From Himantopus leucocephalus (Eukaryota > Chordata > Aves > Charadriiformes > Recurvirostridae): a DNA stretch of 64,000 nucleotides. Within the stretch, counting starts at the first letter, position 1; each line of letters begins with the position of its first letter. The DNA lies in contig RSEF01000006.1 of assembly GCA_003993805.1 (NCBI GenBank), positions 23,870,151 through 23,934,150 of the forward strand, read 5' to 3'. Shown piece by piece: positions 43,539 to 52,699 of the stretch. Position numbers and translations under genes: made by a program. The notes beneath the pieces were generated by a model. The model made no database searches. It was not told the origin of the DNA and saw only the letters and a list, made by a program, of their open reading frames with translations.

Positions 43539-43700
43539 TCACCGGCCCCCGGCCCCACCGCCCCCACCACCGCTGCTGCTGCTGGAGCTGCCGCTGCTGG
43601 AGCTGCCGCTGCTGCACCGGTCCTCGTAGATGGAGATCTCGATCTGGGCCCTGCTAAGGATCATCAGTGGGATGTGCCAGCTGCAAATCCAATTGCCTAG
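43525..43700 (+). CDS. CRTAC1: CRTAC1-A alternative terminal exon, antisense to GOLGA7B coding sequence
   Basis: Acceptor CCCTGCAG|GG at 43524/43525 (weak pyrimidine tract). In phase 1 from the exon ending 40055 it reads [17 protein letters not shown], then an Ala/Gly-rich run, then [12 protein letters not shown], and stops at TAG 43698-43700, giving a 668-residue isoform. This matches the human A-form tail (GQSPGPRP, poly-Ala, [12 protein letters not shown]); human A is about 661 residues. The last about 14 residues (after DLG) do not resemble the human end. Nucleotides 43539-43643 are also GOLGA7B coding sequence on the other strand. Use of this exon in this species is inferred from frame and similarity. 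Confidence 0.72.
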
Positions 43701-45785
43701 CACCCACTCCCACTGTCCGCCCACCCTTCACCCTTGTCCTCCCCACCCTGCACCCCGCTGCCCAGAGGATACAACCCTCATGCCACGCTCCAGGGGGTCG
43801 GTGAGCAGCAGCCCCCGCGGCGCATAGATCTTCTCGTTCTGTTCCTGGATGTACTTGGAGATCTTCTTCAGGACCTGCCATCACATGGAGGGACACTGAG
43901 GGCCTGCCAGCCCTGATGTCCCCCCCTGCCAGCCCTGATCCCTGCTCTGGCCTCCAGCCCCCCTCCTCCCTGCGCCATCCCTGTGCCCACCGCCAGGCCT
44001 GCAGCCATGCCTGTCCCCGAGCCCTCCCTGGGGCTCAGCACCTTCTCGTAGTGTGTCTCCATGCAGAGGAAGATGAAATAGGCAGTGGCGCAGGCCAGGC
44101 ACCCCTCCAGGTACGAGCTGCCCCCGATCTTCTCCGCCTCGGCGTAGAAGCCATTAAGAGTTTTCACAGTTTCCTCGAAGAGCTGCCGCTCAATCTAGAG
44201 CAGAAACTGGGGTGAAGAGGAGTCTGGCCAGAGGGTCACCCCCTGCACTGCCCTGTTCCCATCCCCAGGGGGACTTGGGGAGCACTTCTTGATGCCTCAG
44301 CTCCCTGGCCCCTGCCCATTGCCCACCCATGCCAAGACCTGCTGAGCCTGCAGCCCTGTAGCAGAGCCTGCTGGTCCGCAGGAGCACCCAAGCCCTTGCA
44401 CACCAGGCAAGGTGGCTGTGATGGCATGCACCCAGCAGCATCGACTGGCCCAGGGCCATACAATACCCTATGGGGACCCCATGACTTCAGACCCTTCTCT
44501 CCCCCAGACCCCCCACAGAGCACCGACATAGGGCACCTCCCACCCTGTTGGCCTGCCAGACTCCCTACCCGGCTCTCCAGCTCGGCGGGGAACTTTGTCT
44601 GGAACTGGCACGTGGTCCCTTCACTGTAATCCCGCTGCACGAAGACCTTGGTGGCCAGGGATGCACTACGCCGCAGCTCCTGCAGGCTGTGTACCTGGGG
44701 AACAGGGAGGTGAGCTGGGGGGGTGGCAGCAGGGGGGTGATGGGCACCCCTGATGTGGGCTGGGGATCCCGGGAGCAATGCCATTCACCCAATAATCAGG
44801 GCATCAGGGCTGCAGGCTCGCACACCCTGAGGAAGGGAGCCTCCAGCATGGGCTGTGCCATGCCCTGAGCACAGCCTGGTGCAGGAGATGCGAGGCCAGG
44901 GGTGGGAGGGGGATGGCAGCATGGCGAGGATGTCACGGCAGCATGTGCTCCCTGCCCCAAGCATGCTGCACGCTCAGGTATGTGTCCCTGGTGGGCCACA
45001 GTCCGGGGAGGGGACAGCCCCCTGTCCCCAGCAGCACCTCAGCGTGCAGCCACCCCACCAGCTCCCACGCAGGAGGGAAGCAAGCGGAGCAGGGGGCTGG
45101 CAGCAGAGGGTCTGCAGCGGCAGCGCAGCGGGGCAGCATGCTGCAGCAGGGCGGCTGCACAAAAGGCATCGGCAGCCCCGGCAGCGGGAGGTGCTCAGCC
45201 CAGCCCCGCCAGCCCTGGCACCCCCCGGGGTACGAGGGCCCACGCCAGCCCCCTGGGCTCTGGGCCGTGGGGAGGCTGCCGGAGGCTGGAGAGGAGGATG
45301 GGAGGATGCAGGGCCAGGCTGTGCCAAGGGCGGGTGTCAGACCCCTCCCTGTGCTTCCCCTTGGGTGACATGGTGCCACTCCTGCTGTGTACCCCACAGG
45401 ACCCTCTGCCTCTGTCCTGGGTCCCACCCGCGGCACCTGGGACGGGGACCCCCACCCCCATAGCCACCCCTCCTCCCGGGGCACCCCACCCCAGACCCAC
45501 GCTGCTCCCTCCAACACGGGCACCCTGCACCCATCCCCCCCCAGACACCCCACATACACACGGGCCTTTCTGCGCACACAGACTNNNNNNNNNNNNNNNN
45601 NNNNNNNNNNNNNNNNNNNNNNNNNNNNNNNNNNNNNNNNNNNNNNNNNNNNNNNNNNNNNNNNNNNNNNNNNNNNNNNNNNNNGGGGGGGGTGGGCAGA
45701 GCCGGGGAGGGGGGGGGGTGCTCCGCCGCAGCCCGCTGCCGGGGTGGCCCCCACCGTGCCGCCGCGCACCCACCTCCGTGGCCAT
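43539..45785 (-). CDS. GOLGA7B: Golgin subfamily A member 7B (5 coding exons)
   Basis: Accessory protein of DHHC palmitoyltransferases (GOLGA7/Erf4 family), Golgi and plasma-membrane associated. Coding order on the minus strand: 45785-45774, 44694-44569, 44194-44042, 43874-43773, 43643-43539; 165 residues against 167 in human. The first coding exon holds only M-A-T-E. The next reads [20 protein letters not shown] and [16 protein letters not shown]; then [20 protein letters not shown] with the cysteine-containing membrane-associating stretch [20 protein letters not shown]; then [20 protein letters not shown]; finally [10 protein letters not shown] followed by a Ser/Gly-only tail. The donor of exon 4, GTT|GTATCC, is atypical but is the only choice giving RVIEI as in the family. 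The Ser/Gly tail separates it from GOLGA7. Confidence 0.93.
45585..45684. other. Assembly gap (100 N)
   Basis: 100-N placeholder in GOLGA7B intron 1, just downstream (in gene direction) of the four-codon first exon. G-rich sequence abuts it on the right. Confidence 0.97.
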
Positions 45786-46400
45786 GGCGCGGCGATCGCC
45801 CGGACCGGGCCGGGCTGTGCTGTGCCGGGGGGAGGGCGGGGGAAGGGGGGGGGTAGGGGGAACGGGGGACACCGGCGCTGTCACCGGGGCCGTGCCGAGC
45901 GGCTCCGGGGGACCGGCGCTGTCCGCGGTGCTGCCGTGCCGAGCGGCGGAGGCGGGCCCGGCCGCCCCGTGTGCGCAGCCGCCCGGCCAGACACGGCCCG
46001 CCCCGAGGCGGCGGGGATGGGCGTCCCGCCGCTACCGGCACGGAGCCCCCGCAGGACGCGGCCCCGTTGCTGGGAACGGCGGTACCGGGATCCGACTGCC
46101 CCGGGGTTGGTCTCTGCGGGGGAANACCGGGATCCGACTGCCCCGGGGTTGGTCTCTGCGGGGGAAGGGGCGGGGGGCTACTGCTGGAGGTCCCGGTGGT
46201 CCAGCCGGCAGTGCGGGTACCGGGGTCCGGCTGCTGAGGGGATGCGCCTGGAGGTCCCCGGGGGGTGGAGGGGGTGTGGAACGGGCTGCCGAGGGGGTGC
46301 TGCTGGAGGTAGCCGTGGCGGTGGCCCGGTGGGGATGCGGGGGGGCCGGCGGCGGGGCTGGCAGCCTGCCGTGCCAAGGGGCCTCCTCTGAAGGTGTTTG
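45690..46400 (-). promoter_or_regulatory. GOLGA7B: CpG island, GOLGA7B promoter and 5'UTR
   Basis: CpG-dense sequence around and upstream (in gene direction) of the ATG at 45783-45785, with several GC boxes and no TATA box. The exact start of transcription is not visible. It includes the 41-nt duplication at 46084-46166. Confidence 0.55.
46084..46166 (+). repeat. Perfect 41-nt direct duplication around a single N
   Basis: 46084-46124 and 46126-46166 are identical, starting ACCGGGATCCGACTG, with N at 46125 between them. The pattern is that of two contig ends that overlap but were joined instead of merged. A real tandem duplication is less likely. Confidence 0.85.
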
Positions 46401-47286
46401 TTTGCGAAGGATTTGCAGCTGGCTGGAGCGGGTGCTGTGCTCCAGCGCGGGCGGACATCAAAGAGGAGAGCTAACGAATTCCCTGTTATCTCTGCCCATT
46501 GACAGCTCAATTAGAGCCGGAGAAATGCCAAACGGGAGGGGAACAGAGGCTCTCCCGGGAGGCGAAGGAGGGGGTGCTCACAGCTGGGGCCGGGGGGAGG
46601 TGGGAGGGATGGGGGTGGCTGGGCACAGGGCCCTGGTCAGGCAGGAGAGCAGCCAGCCCTTCCCTCAACACCTGGGCGATGCTGAAGGCAGCGCGGGGCC
46701 CTGCCAGCGTGTCTGCTCAGGCCGCTAACGCAGCACGGCCGGCTGCCTGCGGCACACGGGCCCGGACAAAACAGCGGCAGCTCCAGCTGATTCCCGCTCC
46801 CTGCCCTGAGCACTGGCCCAGGGCAGTGGGTGGCTGGTGGGCAGCCCTGGCATACTGGAGTGTGGCAGGGTTTGGGACCAGGGGACACATGCAGGCAGGG
46901 AGCTGAGTCAGAGGTGCATCTCCCCCCTGAACACAAAGCTACAGATCCCATAGCTTTTTTTGGGAAACCTGCTGCTCCTGGGGTCCAGAGCAGCCCTGCC
47001 AGCCCACACCCCAGAGCAGTGGGGTACACCCAGTGCCACAGAGCCAAAGGACCCCCATGTGTGAGGGGGGTGCTCTGCCATGTACACACACAAACATGCA
47101 GACAGATGCAGACATTTGTGCATGCACACATCTGCCTGCACCCCTGTGCACCCCCAGGCATGCACGTGTACGTGCTCACATGCCCAAGCGTGTCCCCAGA
47201 TGCCCCCAATACCAGGCCCTGAGTCCCGGCTCCTTCCCGTGCTGCTGTCACCGCCACGTCAGGCCTCGCCTGCCCGCGCCCTGCCA

Positions 47287-47300
47287 GTTGTCATGGCAAT
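47287..47300. promoter_or_regulatory. RFX X-box-like site
   Basis: GTTGTCATGGCAAT matches the palindromic X-box GTTGCCATGGCAAC at 12 of 14 positions. It lies about 1.5 kb upstream of the GOLGA7B start codon. Confidence 0.35.
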
Positions 47301-47835
47301 GCTGCGCCTGCCAGGAGATGAAGTTTTCTCTCCCACGCTGCGGCGAGTGGCCGAGAGCAGCCGGGGGGGGCCCAGCTGTCCGTGTCACCCCAGGTTCCCC
47401 CCATCTGCCTGCACCCTGCGGTGCTGCCCCAGGGATGTCCTTTCTCTGGCTGCACCAACCCAGCCCAGGTGCTGGACCCTTGGTCCTGGGCTCCAGCTGC
47501 CACGGACCTGCTGTCTACAGGACCAGGGCACATGTCAAGGAGTGTCCGTTGGTGGGACATCTTCACCCCATCATGGGGAGCCACCTTCTGCCAGACATAC
47601 TACCCAGGGGCAAGCCTTGCCCAGTGGCAGGCAGGACAGGGACAGCCTGGACCCCATGGTGTTTCCCATCCCCACATAACCCCTGGCCCTCCCTGTGGTG
47701 CCCGCAGCCCTCAGCATCTCCGGAGCCCACCGGGGCCTGCCAGACCCCCATGCAGGATGCACCGTTGTGGGCTTTCCACTTTTAACCAGAGCAGGGACAG
47801 ATCCTGCTGGCTTCCATGCAGAGGGGACAGGCTGC

Positions 47836-47902
47836 TGACATGTCACGCCACGCCATGCCGTGCCATGCCACGCCATGCCACAACACGCCGTGCCATACCA
47901 TG
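47836..47902 (+). repeat. Degenerate pentanucleotide array (CCATG/CCACG)
   Basis: Tandem 5-nt units alternating between CACGC, CATGC and CGTGC types over about 65 nt, with a few interruptions. A small, imperfect satellite outside genes. Confidence 0.65.
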
Positions 47903-50900
47903 GCTCCCAGCAGGGCAGGGCAGAGGTGGAGGGCGGCTGGCATAGCTGATGGGATCCTAGGCAGTAGGAGCAGGAGCAGCAGGGGCTCTGGGCAGCCCCA
48001 AAGTGCTGCATGACCCTCCTGCCCCCCGGCACTGTGGTGGGGGCTGGCAGGGTGCCTGCAGCAACAGGGCTCTGGCCATTCTGCTCCATCTGCTGAGCCC
48101 TGAGGGGCTATTTTTAGGCTGCCTGGCAGCGGGGGCGGCCACCGCTCACACGTCTGCTGCCAGAGCTGCCTTTACTCCCCTGCCTGGGTCCCCCCTGCGC
48201 CTGGAGCGAGGGGGCTCTGACCTGTCCCGCAGACAGACCCCACAGACCTCCCCTTGCCCCCCGGCTCCGGCTGACTGCCCAGAGCCCCTGCCCCTGACCC
48301 CAGGGGACAGGCGTGGGACGCACTTGGGGCCCCTGCAGACAGCCCCATGCAGCCAGCGTGCCTGTGCCCATCACAGCGCGGCAGCCATGCCGCAGCAATA
48401 CCCCTGGTCCAGCCCCTGTGCTTGGCTCCCAGACCAGGACTAGGGGGTGTCATCAGCATGCCCCCAAGTGCACCCCAACCCTCCCTGCCGTCCTGGCACG
48501 ATGGCTGGGGGCCATGGAGGACCGCTGGAGCCCTGCGACCAGCCCAGGACCAGCCCCTGGGGCTCCATCCTGCACCAACTGCATGGCAAGCCCCCTCCCC
48601 AGCCCATCAGGGCTGTCAGCAGCTCCATCGCCGCTTCAAAAGGGCCATGGCAGGGCCGGACCCTGGCAGCCACTTCACACGGCGCTGGGGGGGCTTTCAT
48701 TAATGGCAGGGGGAGCATGAGCTCACTGCCCCAACAAGGACAATGGTGACATTTGGGAGGTGCGCAGACACAGCGGGGCAGGGTGATGAGCTGATAACCT
48801 TTCCTGGGAGACGCCAGGTGTGAGCACCAGTGGAGGCAGGGGGGGGCACATCCCCCACACTTGGAGCCACTGGAAAACAGTTCCAAGTACCCCAGCCTGC
48901 CCCTTCATGCAGGACACAGAGAATGCCCCGACCTGCTGTCCACCAGCCCTACAGCCTGGGCACCCTGAGGATGGGCACCCCTCCACCGTGCCCACAGCAC
49001 TGCCACATCCAGCTGTGTCCTTCCCAATGGGTGGCACCAGGACCCCGTTGCACTGGGAGCCCCCGCAGAGGGTGGGGGCAGCCCCCCAGCACACTCTGCG
49101 GGTGTGTACAGGGTGGGACACACACACACACACAGCATCCTCCTGCAGACAGGCGAGCAGAGGCTGACGCGGTTTCGGAGCAAGGTGCCAAGGTCCAGCT
49201 TTGGCAGAGGTGAGGGCTGGGAGCCGTGGCTGTGCGAGGATTGCCCCCGTGCTGGGGACGGAGCTGTGCTGGGAGCAGACAGGAGTGGCTTTTCCCAGCT
49301 CCCCAAGGGGTGTAGGGGGCCAGCAGCACTGCAGAGAGGGTCCCCATGGCCCCGTATCCCCAAGCACAGTGCCGTGCAAAAGGGGTCTTCCCCAGAGGCA
49401 TTCCCACGCAGGATGTGCCCCCTCCCTGCCCCGCAGAGGGGGGGCCGGGGCCGGGGGGGTCGGCAGCGAACAGGGGGTCTGTGTGCAGGCTGGCGGGAGC
49501 CGGGCAGGGCCAGGAGCTGCCGGGGGGGGGGCTGGGAGGGCGCCGGGGTGGCCTCGGCCCCGCAGCTGGGCCGGGAGCGCTGCCAGCCACATTCCTGGGG
49601 CTGCCGGGCGAGCGGGAGCGTGTGTGGGCGCAGGGCAAGTGCACGGCCACCACTGCCCCTGCCCGCTGCCCGCCCTGCCGGTCCCGCACCCCCAGGCCAG
49701 CTCGGCCCCACGGTGCCCGCAGCCATGTCCCAACCTCCCTTGGCCACCCCGAGGCAGGGCCACCCATGCGGAGCCGTGCTGCCAGCCCTGCGTTGCCCCC
49801 CACGCCAGGGTGATTTTTCCCGGGAGCTGCTGGACACCCCAGGACACATGTCCCTGCACGGCCAGCCCCTGTGTGCTGTCCCCTCCTGAGGGTCCCTGCT
49901 CCGCGGCAGGTGCAGCCCATGCCTGACACTGATGCAGCCCGGGCGCCAGGAGACCCAGGAGACTGGGACGGGGCTGGGACAGGGAGGACAAGAGGATGGG
50001 GAGGACAGGAGGATGGGAGGGACCCCACCCAGGAGCCCACCCAGGCCTAGGGGACGCATCTCTGCCCACAGAAACAAGGTTGGCAGCACCCGAAGCTGTG
50101 GTGGGAGATAGAGCAGGGACACGACGGGAGAGGATGGGAAGAGGTGACCAGGACCCTGCTCAGCATCTCATTTTCCAGGAGTCTCCTGCTCCCCCGGCTC
50201 AGATCTGCTCTGTGCTACAGCGAGGCACAGGTCCCTGGGGAGGGCCCAAAGTGGTGAGGGGGCACCCCCAGGGGATGTCCTCTTACCATGCCACCCTGGC
50301 TGGCCATCCCCGAGGTCCCCACCGTGGAGGGGGCAGCCCCCATGGCCCCGCTTCCGGTCTCGCTGCCGTGACAGGTGACACAGGCGGTGGCACGGCCGGC
50401 CCGGCTCCCCAGAGCGACAGGCACAAGTGTCAGTGCCCCAGCTGGCTGCGCGGGCGCAGGACGGGGACGCAGGCACCAGAGCAGCCTGCGCAGACAGGAC
50501 ATAGGGAAGGGTGCCAGCTCCAGCTGCCCTGGGGCCGTCCCCTTCCCAGGGGTACAGTCCAGATCTACCTCCCCTGGCTGTGTGTGTCCCCCCCCCCCAG
50601 CTCAGGTGGGGAAGGGTTAAGGAAGCAATGGGGGTGCAGCAGGGACCCCGGCAGAGCATAGGCAAGGCCTCAGCTCAGGGACAAGGCTGCCAGGACACCT
50701 GGCAGGGCAGGAGCAGGGGACGGACACCCCTCTCCTGGGGCCCGCCCTGCTCCCCCTCAGCATGGCCACGCTGCCAAGAGGTGACTCAGTGGCACTAATG
50801 AAGGCATCGTGACAGATGCAGGGGGATCAGGCCAGCTGGCAGGGAGCCCCTCACTCCCCCCGCTGCCCCCCAGCCCCCTCGCCTTCATCTGGTGGGGTGC

Positions 50901-52189
50901 CAGCCAGCGCAGGGTGCTTGTCACCCCCAGCACCTTCCTGGGAGGGACTGTGGGCGCTGGGGGCTGGACGGGGCTGGGGGACAGGGTGGGCTGAGAGCCA
51001 GGAATCAGACCGTGGCCAGGAGCAGGACAGCACCAGTGCTGGCAGTGCCACGGGGACAGCCCCGGGACACTTCACACCCACAGGGCAAGGTGTGCTCGGC
51101 ATCCCGCACGCTGGAGCTCCATCCTGCACACGCAGCCTCCCTCTGCCTCCACCTCCCTGCTCTGGCTCCCAGGTCTTGCCGGTCCCAGCCCAGCTCCCAT
51201 GGCAATTAGCTGAGCTCCCTGGCTGCCCTGTCCCGGCCCATCCATCACGGATTAGTTATTTTCTACCACCATTTATCTCCAGGCAATCTCACTCCTCCTG
51301 TGACAGCCTGATGCCTCCAGCACCCTCCCTCCTGCTACCGGGCAGCCCCGATAAAGCGCCGCTCTATCTTATCGTGCTCCCCGGCAGTTACACATTAATG
51401 GTGCCATCTCCGGGGCTTGGCCAGGGCGGGATGAGCTCAGCCCACCCTCAGTCCGGCAGCGAGCATCCCTGGACGAAGCGGTGACAGGCGCTGCGGCCGG
51501 CACAGAAGGCATGGGGAGGGCAGGCAGGCTGCAGGCAAGCGCAGGGCATGCAGGTGAAGTTTCCAGCACGGCTCAAAAGCAGATGGATCCCACCGGGGTT
51601 GGGGGGACAGTCCCTGCCCCCAGCCCGGGACAAAGGGCAGCCGCTATCGCCTGCCTGCACCAGGCTGTTTGCTCTGTCGCCCATTAACGGAGCCGCCTTA
51701 TCCGGCGGGCAGGGGCCAGAGGCAGCCCAGAGCCTGCTGGCCAGGCAGGGGCATTGATCGCGGGAAGGGGAGGAGGTGCCCCAGATAACCCCTGCAGACA
51801 AATGGGTTTCTAATGGGGTCTTGAGCCTTGCACCCCCCGGCTCAGCCTATCTCCAAGGGGATGGGAGAATGTGGCCGCAGCGCTGCCCTCCCTCACCCTG
51901 CTCGGGCTCCAGCTCTCCCTGTGCCCCAGGCACCGGCTGTGCCTGGGTGCAAGCTCTTTGCTGGGAGGTGTAACCCCAGCTACGTCTGTGCCCAGCAGAC
52001 CACGGGCTGCCTGGGGTGCATGCTGGCAGGACCATCCACGAGTAATAAGGACCCCATGACGTTGCCTTGGCATTGATGCCACACATGGCACCCTGGCACA
52101 TGGGTGCCCCAACTGTCCCCCAGTGCTGCAGCATGAAGCCTCCGGGGTGTCCTGCTCCTCCATCCCCTGCACATCAAGCACCCCCAAGC

Positions 52190-52210
52190 NGGGGGGGGGG
52201 GGGGGGGGGG
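52190..52210. other. Single N followed by 20 G
   Basis: Ambiguous base abutting a G20 homopolymer about 490 nt upstream of the SFRP5 ATG. The tract length is unreliable. Confidence 0.85.
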
Positions 52211-52499
52211 CGTAGAGTGGTAACCAGGGTCCCCTGTCCTATTCCAGTGTGTACCTTTGGGGTGCCAGGCGGGATGGGGGCAGCGGGGCTGGTGGATAAC
52301 GGGGGGCACCTTGCACCCACAGCACATCCCCGCGGGGCAGGTGAGCCAGCCCTGCCAGAGGGCATCGCCCCCAGGGGCACACCGAGCCGGGGAGGGGGGG
52401 GACCGGGGGGGTGTCTGCGTGCAGGGGACACCCAGCCGGCCACCCCGGGAGGGAGGGCTGGAGCAGCGGGGCGGGAGGGCGAGCGGGGCAGGCTGGCGT

Positions 52500-52502
52500 G
52501 GN

Positions 52503-52544
<42 letters not shown>

Positions 52545-52699
52545 GGCAGCCGGAGCAGATTGGCTGCCGGCGAAGCCTCCCCGGGCTCCTTAGAAAGGGC
52601 TGCGGGCGTGGGAGGCGCTAAGGGGAGCAGGCAGCGCGCCCGGCCGCGCTCCCGTCCCGCTGGGCAGGCACGGCCGGCGGCGGCAGGCGGGCAGCGGCG
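52500..52699 (+). promoter_or_regulatory. SFRP5: SFRP5 promoter and 5'UTR region with long G tract
   Basis: An N at 52502 is followed by 40 uninterrupted G (52503-52542), then an inverted CCAAT box (ATTGG at 52559-52563) and about 135 nt of CpG-rich leader before the ATG at 52700. The G tract may form a G-quadruplex, but its length is uncertain because it touches an ambiguous base. No TATA box is seen. Confidence 0.5.

Larger units (their letters stand above)
46401..52558. other. Spacer between GOLGA7B and SFRP5 promoters
   Basis: About 6.1 kb with no recognised gene. AT-richer blocks occur near 46395-46515 (CGAATTCCCTGTTATC, GCTCAATTAGAGCC) and 51240-51400 (GGATTAGTTATTTTC, CTTATCGTGC). There is a TG/CA patch at 47080-47205, an X-box-like site at 47287-47300, a CCATG/CCACG pentamer array at 47836-47902 and (CA)n at 49118-49133. 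Confidence 0.55.

Noticed and set aside
44902..46728. 608-codon plus-strand open frame
   Set aside because: Runs through a 100-N gap and the 41-nt assembly duplication, and is antisense to the GOLGA7B first exon; not a real protein.
48723..50069. 448-codon minus-strand open frame and overlapping frames of similar length
   Set aside because: Several frames on both strands stay open because the sequence is very GC-rich; no domain, no conserved motif and no splice structure.
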